Shown here: piece after piece, positions 36,795 to 45,770 of the stretch
Layout: every line of letters begins with the position of its first letter
Numbering within the stretch: position 1 is the first letter of the stretch
Program-made: the position numbers and the translations under genes
Assembly: GCF_027571385.1 (NCBI RefSeq)
Contig: NZ_CP085636.1
Coordinates: forward strand, 2,914,001 to 2,978,000
Direction of reading: 5' to 3'
DNA length: 64,000 bases
Source: Shewanella sp. MTB7
GTDB taxonomy: Bacteria; Pseudomonadota; Gammaproteobacteria; Enterobacterales; Shewanellaceae
Notes under the pieces: generated by a model
Seen by the model: the letters and a program-made list of their open reading frames with translations, nothing else
Databases searched by the model: none
Told to the model about the DNA's origin: nothing

Positions 36795-36892
36795 CTTTTG
36801 ATGTTGATCAGGGGAAGTATGTCTAATGTTAAAAAATGGCATGCTTTCCATGTTCAAATTCGTCAGGGTGATGTTTAACTAAAGAGTGATAT

Positions 36893-37204
36893 TTAGACTT
36901 TGTGATCACTGTTTGGCCTAAGTGCTAAATATAGCAAGGGACCCATAGAGACAAAAAGTAAAGTGACGACGGCGTATGGCAACCAGTGTTTGATTGTTTT
37001 GCCTCTGTTTTTAATATCTTGATACATCCAAGCAAGTGCAAGCCCTGCCATAATATACAAATCAATAACCACCTGCGCAGTATCTGGGCTTGATATTAAC
37101 TGATAGCCGAAACTAAGAAGAGATGGTTGTGCAATCGACATGGTATAACCCGTGTAACTTGCGAATAATACTAATAAAGTGAGGGATATTATTTTAGTGT
37201 TCAA
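36893..37204 (-). CDS. DUF2834 small membrane protein
   Basis: A 103-residue inner-membrane protein with three hydrophobic helices (about 5-22, 45-62 and 76-95). The sequence VVIDLYIMAGLALAWMYQD and the end FVSMGPLLYLALRP fit DUF2834. It stands alone between the convergent yjjG gene and the purine locus. Its function is unknown. Confidence 0.72.
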   Translation of the reverse strand: MNTKIISLTLLVLFASYTGYTMSIAQPSLLSFGYQLISSPDTAQVVIDLYIMAGLALAWMYQDIKNRGKTIKHWLPYAVVTLLFVSMGPLLYLALRPNSDHKV

Positions 37205-37523
37205 AATTAAATTCCTTTAGCTTTGATAAAAATAATGATCCGATAATGAGCATTAACTTGGGTCTTATATAGACGTATTCTGTTAAGCAAATCCGTTACT
37301 GAGTTTAACTTTTGTTCTAAGCCTAGCCAACCACTGTTTCAAGCCTGAATTAACAACTATAGGTCTCTCTTTGTGACTGACTTGGGTGTAAGGCCGTTTA
37401 ACCATAACAGTTTTATCCTTTAAATTAACATTCACACAGTTAAACGCCATTAAATTCAAGGCTTACTTAAATACAAATTGACAATGTCGTCTACATCATT
37501 AAGATGCCCCGCAAGCAATGTAA

Positions 37524-37597
37524 CCTTGTATAATCTTGGCAATATGGGCCATAAGTCTCTACTTCGAAACCGTAAATTTCGAGACTACAATGAAGCA
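37524..37597 (+). promoter_or_regulatory. Purine riboswitch aptamer, guanine type
   Basis: Matches the purine aptamer by eye. P1 pairs TTGTA with TACAA; J1/2 is TAAT; loop 2 has the conserved AATATGG; J2/3 is AAGTCTCTAC (family GUUUCUACC-like); loop 3 is CCGTAAA, closed by the P3 stem TTCGAAA / TTTCGAG. J3/1 reads ACTA, so the base that pairs with the ligand is C, as in guanine-binding switches, not U as in adenine-binding ones. It lies about 105 bases upstream of a purine permease and xanthine phosphoribosyltransferase operon. The switch mechanism is unclear: after it comes a hairpin CACCTT / AAGGTG without a T-run. The rest of the 37205-37701 gap has no other feature. Confidence 0.87.
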
Positions 37598-37701
37598 GGA
37601 TAGCAGCACCTTTTTATCTAAGGTGTGTGTCCATTTCCAAGTTTTATACTTCGTCATATTGTCATTTTAAATCAACCATATTGAGTAGTAATGGATATTT
37701 A

Positions 37702-39027
37702 ATGGACAAGTTCTTTCTCATCTCTGCGCGTGGCGCAACCGTAAAAAATGAAATCTATGCGGGTTTAATCGCTTTTCTTGCGATGAGTTATATTTTGGCG
37801 GTAAACCCAGCTATTTTGGGAAGTATCGACGGTATAGATAAAGGTGCGGTATTTACTGCAACTGCACTGTCGGCCGCGATTGCCACATTTATAATGGGCG
37901 CATTTTCTAAATATCCCATTATGTTAGCGCCAGGTATGTCGATGAATGGCTTTTTTAAAGCTCTCTTACTTGGCGGCGGGATATCTTTGCTGTGGAATGA
38001 AGCATTATTCGCTATTTTTCTCTCCGGTTGTGTCTATCTCATCTTAAGTTTGACCCCAGCGCGTAAAGTCATAATTGAAGCGATCCCTGAGGACTTAAAA
38101 CTTGGAATTGCTGTAGGCTTAGGCTTATTCGTCTCTTTTCTTGGGTTCAAAAATGCCGGCATCATAGTCAGTAACCCCGTTATTCTGGTCAGTCTAGGGG
38201 ATGTGTATAACCCACAAGTATTTATAGCTTTGTGCAGTATCTTTATCGCCATCGCTTGCCTAGTCAAGAACATGAAACTGGCAACGGTTATCGCCTTTAT
38301 CTGTTCCATTATTTTAAGCTTGTTAAGCGACCACTTTTTAGGTAGCGACTTAATTAGTTTACCAACAGCGATATTTTCAGCGCCGCCAAGTCTAGCGCCG
38401 ACTTTTGGGGCGATCTTCGACTTTTCACAGCTCAGCTTACCTAAACTAAGTGACTTACTTTTCTTGGTCATCATTTTTTTTATTGTCGACTTTTTCGATG
38501 GGCTAAGCACGATTGTTGGGGTTGGGCGTGATGCAGGGATTATAGGTAAAGATGGCAAAGTGCCCAACGCAAAATCGGCGTTGGTGGCCGATGCTGGTGG
38601 CACCATGATAGGTGCGGTTTTAGGCACAACATCCATTACGGCTTATTCTGAATCTGCAGTGGCATCTTCAATAGGCGCAAAAACGGGCCTAAGTGCCGTT
38701 ACCGTTGCGGCGTTATTTCTTATCGCTATGTTCCTGTTCCCCGTTTTCTCCATATTTACCGTTGCCATTGTGTCTCCGGCACTGGTGATTATCGGGATCT
38801 ATATGATGAAGAATTTAGGGGGCATCCAGTGGCAGAAGAAAGAGTCTGCTATTCCAGTGTTTTTTATCATGGTATTTAGCTTATTAACTTTCTCTCCTGC
38901 AAATGGCATGGCAATGGGATTTATTAGTTACTGCTTCGTGATGGTAGTACAGGGTGATGGCAAAAAGGTTCATCCCATTATTTATGTTTTAGCACTCCTA
39001 TTTATTATCTACTTAGCACTTTCATAA
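37702..39027 (+). CDS. NCS2-family purine permease (AzgA/PbuG type)
   Basis: Inner-membrane nucleobase transporter of 441 residues with about 12-14 helices. The start RGATVKNEIYAGLIAFLAMSYI and APGMSMNGFF are the conserved regions of the COG2252 guanine/hypoxanthine-type group, and IVDFFDGLSTIVGVGRDAG with TTSITAYSESA follows. The ATG at 37702 was preferred to a GTG at 37627 because the family begins about seven residues before RGATV. The upstream guanine riboswitch and downstream xpt make guanine, hypoxanthine or xanthine the expected substrates. Confidence 0.88.
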   Translation: MDKFFLISARGATVKNEIYAGLIAFLAMSYILAVNPAILGSIDGIDKGAVFTATALSAAIATFIMGAFSKYPIMLAPGMSMNGFFKALLLGGGISLLWNEALFAIFLSGCVYLILSLTPARKVIIEAIPEDLKLGIAVGLGLFVSFLGFKNAGIIVSNPVILVSLGDVYNPQVFIALCSIFIAIACLVKNMKLATVIAFICSIILSLLSDHFLGSDLISLPTAIFSAPPSLAPTFGAIFDFSQLSLPKLSDLLFLVIIFFIVDFFDGLSTIVGVGRDAGIIGKDGKVPNAKSALVADAGGTMIGAVLGTTSITAYSESAVASSIGAKTGLSAVTVAALFLIAMFLFPVFSIFTVAIVSPALVIIGIYMMKNLGGIQWQKKESAIPVFFIMVFSLLTFSPANGMAMGFISYCFVMVVQGDGKKVHPIIYVLALLFIIYLALS

Positions 39028-39041
39028 CTCTAGGGCTTCAA

Positions 39042-39605
39042 ATGAATTTATTAGAAAAAACCATCCTTGAACACGGCAAATCGGTGAACAATATTGCCCT
39101 AGACGCGAGTAGTTTCTTAACTAAGCAAATAGATATCCAGTTACTCGATTGGTGCGCAATTCAGTTTGCTGACTACTTTAAAGCTGCCAACATAGACCGA
39201 ATCCTAACCATTGAGAGTGGGGGGATTGCCATTTCTACATTAGTGGCGTTAAAGCTCAATGTCCCCATGGTGGTGATGAAGAAAAAACGCAGTATGCTCG
39301 ATCCTGATAATGTGCTAACGACACAGGTGCATAGTTTTACTAAAAATGTCACTTATGAGCTCAACTGCAACGCCGAACATATTAATGAGGATGATCGTAT
39401 TTTGTTTATTGATGATGTATTAGCTCATGGTAATGCCGTTGAGGGAACACTCGAGATTATTACTCAAGTGAATGCCACCTTAGTGGGTGTGGGCATCTTA
39501 TTTGAGAAGTCGTTCCAAAGCGGCGCAGCTATGTTGAATGACAAAGGGATCGATACTCTGTCACTGGCAAAAATTAAATCCCTCGAAAATGGTATTCACT
39601 TTTAA
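39042..39605 (+). CDS. xpt: Xanthine phosphoribosyltransferase
   Basis: Salvage enzyme that makes XMP from xanthine and PRPP; 187 residues. The start (MNLLEKTILEHGK) and the PRPP-binding loop RILFIDDVLAHGNA match the Bacillus-type Xpt family rather than the short E. coli Gpt. TIESGGIAISTLVALKLNVPMV and KKKRSML are other conserved blocks. The gene is 14 bases from the permease, so both are in one riboswitch-controlled operon, the same logic as the xpt-pbuX operon of Bacillus. Confidence 0.9.
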   Translation: MNLLEKTILEHGKSVNNIALDASSFLTKQIDIQLLDWCAIQFADYFKAANIDRILTIESGGIAISTLVALKLNVPMVVMKKKRSMLDPDNVLTTQVHSFTKNVTYELNCNAEHINEDDRILFIDDVLAHGNAVEGTLEIITQVNATLVGVGILFEKSFQSGAAMLNDKGIDTLSLAKIKSLENGIHF

Positions 39606-39761
39606 AGCTCCGCTTTGCGTGATCAAGATAGCACAAATGAACAGTGGGTGATGATTTTATATGCTTTAAATAAGGTTAACGACTTTTCGGTCGATAAGTG
39701 TTGATACAGATGTTTGGTGCTTGTCTTATTTACAGTGCTTGAGTCAACTGAAGGTATTTTC

Positions 39762-40235
39762 ATGAATGTGATCGGAATTAATGGATATAACCCCGCTTCT
39801 AGTGGTGATTTTAGTCGTTTAGAAGTTAAAACAACGAAAAGTCATACCCCAGAAGCTGACACTTCACTTGCCCCAAAAACAGGTTCTACGGATGATGGAA
39901 TTAAGGTGTCTATCTCTAAAGAGGGAAAGGATGCACTAGCATCGAATAGCGGCAGTGCGCTTCATGCTCAATCATTTCAAATTAAGGCGCAAGCTGAAGC
40001 TACAGAAGAGTCTGACGCACCTAAGAAAAAGATTGATGAGTTGATAAAAGCGTTGAAAGAAAGGGTTGAGGAGCTTAAGGTGCAACTAAAGCTATTAGAA
40101 AATGATAAGACTGAGGCTGGAGAGAAAAAGCGCAAAGATCTTGGAGCACAAATTGCTGTGCTCTCTGCTCAAATTACTGACCTGATTAATCAGAAAATTG
40201 AGCAGGAGATAAAAGAGAAGTTAAAGAACTCTTAG
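39762..40235 (+). CDS. FlxA-like coiled-coil protein
   Basis: A 157-residue protein. The first half is polar and probably disordered; residues about 85-155 form a coiled coil (KKKIDELIKALKERVEELK, then a second heptad run). It resembles FlxA-like proteins but the match is weak. MNVIGINGY at the start, preceded by GAAGG, is the likely beginning; an upstream open frame adds 16 hydrophobic residues and is less likely. It has no partner gene. Confidence 0.6.
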   Translation: MNVIGINGYNPASSGDFSRLEVKTTKSHTPEADTSLAPKTGSTDDGIKVSISKEGKDALASNSGSALHAQSFQIKAQAEATEESDAPKKKIDELIKALKERVEELKVQLKLLENDKTEAGEKKRKDLGAQIAVLSAQITDLINQKIEQEIKEKLKNS

Positions 40236-40275
40236 GCTTAACGAGCACCATTGCTGGAATCGCTAATAAAACCTA

Positions 40276-40629
40276 TCACTTAAGCTCATCATCTTCATCA
40301 TTAATCAGATGAGCTTTTTCTGTTTTTGCATGTTCAGAACGATGAGCCAGAGGCTTTTCTTTTTTCTTGATGAGCAAGCGTTCTAACCGTGAAAATGCTT
40401 CATTAAATCCTTCCATCATCTCCTTACTTTCACCATTTGAGTCGGTTTGACCTAGATTCGATTTAGTGGCAATTTCAACTATAAATTTATGTTCAGGCTC
40501 AAATTTTATAAATACATCGATGCTTATAAAGGATATGTTAAATTTATTAAATTTAGAAAATGCAATTTTAATGTGTTCCTCTAAATAATCAGGTAGTTCA
40601 AAATCGCGTGCGGTGACTTTAATGCTCAT
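40276..40629 (-). CDS. HPF/RaiA-like ribosome-associated protein
   Basis: A 117-residue protein of the sigma-54-modulation/HPF fold. It has MSIKVTARDFELPDYLEEHI, matching the first strand and helix of HPF, the central strand pattern ISFISIDVFIKFEPEHKFIVEIAT, and EGFNEAFSRLERLLIKKK. The 25-residue acidic and basic tail is not part of the fold. Such proteins bind the 30S decoding site and hibernate ribosomes; this one may be a divergent paralogue of the main HPF. It is convergent with the gene at 39762. Confidence 0.75.
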   Translation of the reverse strand: MSIKVTARDFELPDYLEEHIKIAFSKFNKFNISFISIDVFIKFEPEHKFIVEIATKSNLGQTDSNGESKEMMEGFNEAFSRLERLLIKKKEKPLAHRSEHAKTEKAHLINDEDDELK

Positions 40630-40689
40630 AATTAACCCATAGCTAAATATAATATGTGCTTATTAAAATGAACCTAATACATAATCAAT

Positions 40690-40709
40690 AGCGTGACGTG
40701 TGTCACGCT
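40690..40709. promoter_or_regulatory. Perfect 8-bp palindrome upstream of the HPF-like gene
   Basis: AGCGTGAC / GTCACGCT with a 4-base spacer, about 60 bases before the HPF-like start codon. It could be an operator for that gene, or a hairpin ending with TTTT on the plus strand. No further support. Confidence 0.4.
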
Positions 40710-40889
40710 TTTGTGGGTGAAACATTAAGGTTCTTACATCTGAGTTGTTCTAGGGTTACCAAGGTTGGTGGTATTATCTGTTTGTTGCTAGTGGGGAAGC
40801 GGTCTTATCTAATTGTTAACCAGTAAATAATGGTCGTTAACACTAATCTCGCAAGGTGTGTATAACTCTTCCCCTTAATTGTATGGCAC

Positions 40890-41515
40890 CTATTCGTCGA
40901 TAAACTTCCAAGTCTGTGTACCGTCGAAGTGTCTAAGCTTTATGGTGTTGAGTGTATTATACCAATTACATTAAGTATCTGTTCATTCAGCGGGAATTCA
41001 AAGCGCTGAAGGCCAGGCGGATGATTGAAGCTAATAGTTATTCTATATCGAAATCATTCAACACAGCATCAAGGGCTTTGAAACCCGCTCTGCGGGAGGC
41101 TCTCAAACATTCCACTTCTGCTTTGCATTGACTTACAAGGGAGTAATCTCTCATCAATGCGCCTTGAATTGAAAAATTTGAGCGCCTCTGAATTGATAAC
41201 ATATTTAATGTAATTGGTATTAGAAGGAACTAGCCGGAAGTTGACTGCCATTCTATTCTTGTTGCCGATTTCACTTGGCATATAATGAGTGACACACCCG
41301 CAGTTTTTACAATGATAAAATTCAATTGTTTTGTCGCCCCAGCTATAAGCTCCTAGCGTATCTTCGCTGCAACTAATACTGACCTCTATAGGCTCAAAAT
41401 ATGCCCATAATGCGCCAAAGCGATGACAAACAGAACAATTACAACTCGTAACTGTTTTAGTCGAATTTGGGATGGTTATTTTTACATTACCACAATGACA
41501 ATTGGCTTAAATCAT
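40890..41515 (-). pseudogene. GFA/CENP-V family gene, interrupted by a MITE and a stop codon
   Basis: Reading the minus strand gives a GFA-family (glutathione-dependent formaldehyde-activating/CENP-V-like) protein with its zinc cysteines: ANCHCGNVKI, TSCNCSVCHRFGALWAYF and YHCKNCGCVTHYMPSE. Two lesions break it. First, the ATG at 41515, which has a GGAG site, is followed by ATT and then TAA at codon 3; no other good start follows. Second, a 260-bp element (40960-41219) is inserted near the 3' end. Removing the element and one TTA copy joins RLVPSN to TLNTIKLRHFDGTQTWKFIDE and a TAG at 40890, the usual GFA ending. About 120 codons would be the original length. Confidence 0.85.
40960..41219. 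mobile_element. 260-bp MITE with terminal inverted repeats and a 3-bp target duplication
   Basis: Ends are TACCAATTACATTAA and its exact complement TTAATGTAATTGGTA, with further imperfect similarity inward for about 20 bases. It is flanked by TTA on both sides (40957-40959 and 41220-41222), a 3-bp target-site duplication. It carries no transposase gene, so it needs one in trans. The broken GFA gene supplies direct proof of insertion, since excision restores the reading frame. No second copy lies in this window. Confidence 0.87.
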
Positions 41516-41576
41516 TCAGTTATACTCCAAAATTCCTAAGGAACCGGTAGAATTTATCTAGATACATTACGTTATT

Positions 41577-42521
41577 TCAGTGTTTTAAACCTGCTAAACA
41601 TTTATCCCCAAACTGATACAGGCTTAAGCCGAATAGAACACAGATGGCAGCTAAGATAAGCGCTGAGGTGATGACCTCACCATTGAGCGTTGCGCCTAGC
41701 ATCATGGCGAATACCGGCGTGATCAGTGTGACCAAAGCTACGGTACTCGCATTGAGATTTTGTAAGATATAGAAATAAGCGATAAAGCCAATTAGAGAAC
41801 CAAATATGCCAAGGTAGAGAATGGCATAGAGAGATCTGGCATCCCAACTATCGATAGGGAGAGAGCCGTCAAACAGTACCCAGGCAAGGGCGAACATAGG
41901 GGTTGAAAACATCAGCGCGCCAACGGTGCTGGCGATGGGGTGAATATTGATCTTCACGGTTTTGATCAAAACACCACTGAGACTAAACAGAGATACGGCG
42001 ATTAGAATAAGCGCTAAACCTAGCCAGCTATCTGAAGTGAGTGATATTTTAGAGGAGCAAACAATGCCTAATCCGATAAAGGCTATCACAAAAGAAAGGG
42101 AGCGCATGGGGCCAAACTTAGGTTCATTTAAGATCTTTTGGGCCAATAGACCCGAGAGCAGGGGAGATAAACCAAAGATTAATGACATGGTACCCGATGC
42201 CAGATATCTGGCGGCAAAATAACTTAATAGCATACCGCCCACTATACCGATGGATGAGACGGCATAGAGTTTTAATGCCATTTGGGACAGTGGTAATCGA
42301 ATTCGGGTGACGAGTAATATCAAGCTACCTAAAATCAGTGCTATCAACATACGCAGTAACACCGCCATGGTTGGATGAACAGACTCGCTGCTCCACACGA
42401 TCCCAAGCGGCGTGGTTGACCAGATAAGCACTACGGCTAAAAAAGCAAAAGGCACCATTTTTGATAAACCGGGTTTGTTAATTCTTTTGTCTGCTAACTG
42501 GTTTGATGCGTGTTCAGCCAT
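41577..42521 (-). CDS. EamA-family (DMT) transporter
   Basis: Inner-membrane carrier of 314 residues with about 10 helices in two EamA repeats. FAFLAVVLIWSTTPLGIVWS opens the first, and ALILIAVSLFSLSGVLIKT the second; YFYILQNLNASTVALVTLITPVFA is the conserved end of the second repeat. Substrates of this family are very varied (amino acids, metabolites) and cannot be assigned. It is a single gene with an AT-rich upstream region. Confidence 0.88.
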   Translation of the reverse strand: MAEHASNQLADKRINKPGLSKMVPFAFLAVVLIWSTTPLGIVWSSESVHPTMAVLLRMLIALILGSLILLVTRIRLPLSQMALKLYAVSSIGIVGGMLLSYFAARYLASGTMSLIFGLSPLLSGLLAQKILNEPKFGPMRSLSFVIAFIGLGIVCSSKISLTSDSWLGLALILIAVSLFSLSGVLIKTVKINIHPIASTVGALMFSTPMFALAWVLFDGSLPIDSWDARSLYAILYLGIFGSLIGFIAYFYILQNLNASTVALVTLITPVFAMMLGATLNGEVITSALILAAICVLFGLSLYQFGDKCLAGLKH

Positions 42522-42867
42522 GCTATTTTACTCCTCGAACATCACTTATCATCTATTTAAATAAGTGCAGTAATGGATAATATTTGAGGGCGATGCGAGG
42601 AGGGGATAGACAACCGCATTGCTGACTCATGCGGTTTAAAATGGTGGAGATTAAGTGTTAATTATTCCATTTTATCCGCTGCAGGTTCAGCCATAGGGGA
42701 TTCACGACAAGTAGTCTATTCGTATAGGTTTGCAGTTGACAATATTGAGTAAGAATGGAATTCATCTGTTTGACATTAACCGTTTATTAACTGAGCTTCT
42801 TATACTCTAGAGATGAGCTGCTAGTGTCAATGAAAAGGGCGGATCTTGTTTGATTTAGCGCAAAATA
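42522..42867. other. Intergenic region upstream of the EamA gene
   Basis: Contains an 8-bp inverted repeat AACCGCAT (42612-42619) / ATGCGGTT (42629-42636) in the leader of the EamA gene. No gene is supported; a 10-codon ORF on the minus strand before it has no ribosome site. Confidence 0.35.
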
Positions 42868-42898
42868 AAAAAACCAGAATATTGCTATTCTGGTTTTT
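42868..42898 (-). terminator. Rho-independent terminator of aceA
   Basis: AAAAACCAGAATA / TATTCTGGTTTTT with a 4-base loop; on the minus strand it ends in a T-run. It lies 54 bases past the aceA stop codon. Confidence 0.9.
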
Positions 42899-42951
42899 GT
42901 TATTCAATTGCAGTTACTTAGCTATTACATCGTAAACTAAGTGGTTGGAGA

Positions 42952-44535
42952 TTAGCTGAACTGGTTCATCGTGTTGTCTTTGCCTGAAGCTTTCAGTGCT
43001 TGATCACCAGAGAAGTATTCTTTGTGATCATCACCCATGTCAGAACCTGACATGTTTTGATGTTTAACACAGGCGATACCTTGACGAATCTCCTTGCGTT
43101 GAACACCCGCAACATAACCCAACATACCTTGGTCACCGAAGTAATCTTTAGCCAAGTTATCAGTAGAAAGCGCGGCAGTGTGGTAAGTCGGCAAGGTGAT
43201 TAAGTGATGGAATATCCCAGCTTCACGTGCTGCATCTGCTTGGAAAGTACGGATCTTCTCATCTGCGTCGATAGCAAGTTGAGTTTCATCGTACTCAATG
43301 CTCATCAAGTCAGCACGGTTATAAGCCGATACATCTTGACCTGCTTCTTTCATTGAATCGAACATTTGTTGACGGAAGTTAAGCGTCCAGTTAAACGATG
43401 GTGAGTTGTTGTATACCAACTTGGCATTTGGAACCACTTCACGTATTGCGTTAACCATTGCGCCGATTTGTGCCACATGAGGCTTCTCTGTTTCAATCCA
43501 AAGTAGATCTGCGCCATTTTGCAAGCTAGTGATACAGTCGAGAACACAACGTTCTTCACCTGTACCTGCTCTGAACTTAAATAGGCCATTAGGTAAACGT
43601 GCAGGCTTAACGAGTTTATCGCCACGCTTGAAGACTACGTCACCGTTATTAAGATTACTGGTTGATACTTCCTCAACTTCAAGGAATGAGTTGTATTGGT
43701 CGCCCAAATCACCAGGCTCTGCAGTCACAGCGATTTTTTGAGTTAGACCAGCACCTAAAGAATCGGTACGTGCCACAATCACACCATCATCAATACCGAG
43801 TTCAAGGAAGGCGTAACGTACTGCGTTAATTTTGGCAAGAAACTCGATATGAGGGACTGTCACCTTACCATCTTGATGTCCACACTGTTTAACATCAGAA
43901 ACCTGATTTTCAAGCTGAATACAACATGCGCCGGCCTCAATCATCTGCTTAGCCATTAGGTAAGTGGCTTCCTCATTACCGAAACCCGCATCAATATCTG
44001 CAATAATAGGTACTACATGTGTTTCGAAGTTATCAATCTTCGCTTGAACTGCATCCTTATCTGTGCCTTGTGCATTATCAAGTTCACGGAAAAGGCCACC
44101 GAGTTCACGAGCATCAGCTTGACGTAAGAAGGTGTAAAGCTCTTTAATTAAGCTCGCAACTGACGTCTTCTCGTGCATTGATTGATCAGGCAGTGGTCCA
44201 AATTCACTACGAAGTGCAGCGACCATCCAACCTGATAGATAAAGGTAACGACGTTTAGTGGTTAACAGGTGCTTTTTAATGGCAATCATCTTTTGTTGGC
44301 CGATAAAGCCATGCCAGCAACCTAACGATTGAGTGTACTGTGAACTATCAGCGTCGTAATTTGCCATGTCTTCACGCATTATTTTAGCAGTGTACTTAGC
44401 TATGTCTAAACCCGTCTGGAATTGATTCTGAGCACGCATACGAGCGACTGACTCAGGATTAATTGCATTCCATGCACTACCTTCACTCTCTAATAGACTT
44501 GTAGCACTGTCGATATCTGCTCTGTAATTTGACAT
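42952..44535 (-). CDS. aceA: Isocitrate lyase
   Basis: Glyoxylate-shunt enzyme that splits isocitrate to succinate and glyoxylate; 527 residues, the long bacterial class (about 530), unlike E. coli AceA (434). Catalytic and metal regions visible: DIDAGFGNEEATYLM, the active-site motif VKQCGHQDGKV (KKCGH in most AceA, here KQCGH), IVARTDSLGAG and YNNSPSFNW. The ATG at 44535 has AAGGGA upstream. The gene is divergent from a LysR-type regulator gene and lies near glcB, so the whole shunt is here. Confidence 0.93.
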   Translation of the reverse strand: MSNYRADIDSATSLLESEGSAWNAINPESVARMRAQNQFQTGLDIAKYTAKIMREDMANYDADSSQYTQSLGCWHGFIGQQKMIAIKKHLLTTKRRYLYLSGWMVAALRSEFGPLPDQSMHEKTSVASLIKELYTFLRQADARELGGLFRELDNAQGTDKDAVQAKIDNFETHVVPIIADIDAGFGNEEATYLMAKQMIEAGACCIQLENQVSDVKQCGHQDGKVTVPHIEFLAKINAVRYAFLELGIDDGVIVARTDSLGAGLTQKIAVTAEPGDLGDQYNSFLEVEEVSTSNLNNGDVVFKRGDKLVKPARLPNGLFKFRAGTGEERCVLDCITSLQNGADLLWIETEKPHVAQIGAMVNAIREVVPNAKLVYNNSPSFNWTLNFRQQMFDSMKEAGQDVSAYNRADLMSIEYDETQLAIDADEKIRTFQADAAREAGIFHHLITLPTYHTAALSTDNLAKDYFGDQGMLGYVAGVQRKEIRQGIACVKHQNMSGSDMGDDHKEYFSGDQALKASGKDNTMNQFS

Positions 44536-44647
44536 GGTAAGTCCCTTCTAACTAAAAATGATTAACAATGTTTGCTTCCGTATTAAATAATAGTAATACT
44601 GAACATCATTAGTCTAATTTATAGTTATTATCTTCGGTATTTGTTTT

Positions 44648-45592
44648 ATGAATATGTCTAGAGTCGATCTAAATCTGTTGGTGTATTTTGATGTGCTATT
44701 AAGAGAATTGAATGTTACTCGTGCTGCGGATCAACTGGGGATCAGTCAGCCAGCGATGAGCAATGGGCTTAAAAGATTGCGACTACTTTTTGATGATCCA
44801 CTGTTAATTAGAACCAGTAAAGGGATGACGCCAACTGAGCGAGCAACCGAGCTGAAGCCTGTTATCCGTGAGTTACTTGTGGGTTTAGAGAAGGCTGTAG
44901 AGCCAAAAGCTAAGTTTAATCCGTTTGAGAGTGAGCAGGTGTTTCGCATGATGGCATCTGATTATGCCGAAGCGACCCTCATTCCATTGTTAATCGCCCG
45001 GTTACGTAACGAAGCGCCTAAAGTTATCTTAGATATTATGACGCCCAGCGATGTTAATTTTCCTGATGTGGAGCAAGGAAGGGTTGATATGGTGATTAAT
45101 CGTTTCGACAGTATTCCGCAATCCTTTCACCAAAAAGTGCTCTGGAAAGACAGTTTTAGCTGTTTAATTAATCGCAACCATAGTGTATTGAAGAACTTTA
45201 ATCTTGAAAGCTACCTTGAAGCACATCATGTATGGGTCAGTAAAACTGGCATGGGCGTTGGTGTCGGCATGGATCCTGATGATGTGCAGCGATTGGGATG
45301 GGTTGATGAGGCGTTAGCTAAAATAGGAGCTAAGCGTAGGATCACAGTGTTTACCCGTCACTATCAAGCGGCGAGTTCACTGGCTGAGAGACAAGATCTT
45401 ATTGCAACCGTTCCAAGTAAAATGGCTAGATTGCAACAAGACAACAACCGAGTGTCGATACTGCCCCCTCCTTTTGATATTCCGTCCATTGAACTGACAA
45501 TGGCCTGGAGTCCACTGTTACAGCATAACCCTGCCCATAAGTGGATGCGTGAACTAATCACAGAAACAGCAAGGATCATCGATAGATTTTGA
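44648..45592 (+). CDS. LysR-type transcriptional regulator
   Basis: A 314-residue LysR-family activator/repressor. The N-terminal HTH reads DLNLLVYFDVLLRELNVTRAADQLGISQPAMSNGLKRLR, read in parts; a substrate-binding domain fills the rest (from about 95). It is divergent from aceA with 112 bases between, and 179 bases upstream of glcB, the typical spacing for a regulator of neighbouring genes. Control of the glyoxylate shunt is therefore a reasonable inference, not shown. Confidence 0.88.
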   Translation: MNMSRVDLNLLVYFDVLLRELNVTRAADQLGISQPAMSNGLKRLRLLFDDPLLIRTSKGMTPTERATELKPVIRELLVGLEKAVEPKAKFNPFESEQVFRMMASDYAEATLIPLLIARLRNEAPKVILDIMTPSDVNFPDVEQGRVDMVINRFDSIPQSFHQKVLWKDSFSCLINRNHSVLKNFNLESYLEAHHVWVSKTGMGVGVGMDPDDVQRLGWVDEALAKIGAKRRITVFTRHYQAASSLAERQDLIATVPSKMARLQQDNNRVSILPPPFDIPSIELTMAWSPLLQHNPAHKWMRELITETARIIDRF

Positions 45593-45770
45593 GTCTTATA
45601 GTTTTTATGAATGCTAATCATAAATACGATAAATTATAGGAATAGCACTTTTATGAGATAGACTGAGCTAAGCCTTTTTGTTTTAGGCCTTGTATCTTGA
45701 GCGTGGTTTGAGCTCTGATCATTCATTAAGCAAGGTAAAGCAGAGACTATTCATAGACAGGAGTGCAGGT

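Noticed and set aside
38034..38636. 200-codon ORF on the minus strand
   Set aside because: It lies antisense within the purine permease gene, has no ribosome site and no recognisable product; a chance frame.
41069..41281. 70-codon ORF on the minus strand spanning the MITE border
   Set aside because: It is the tail of the broken GFA frame read into the MITE, not a gene of its own.
42650..42700. Possible 10-residue leader peptide and attenuator before the EamA gene
   Set aside because: No ribosome site, and the following hairpin has no T-run.
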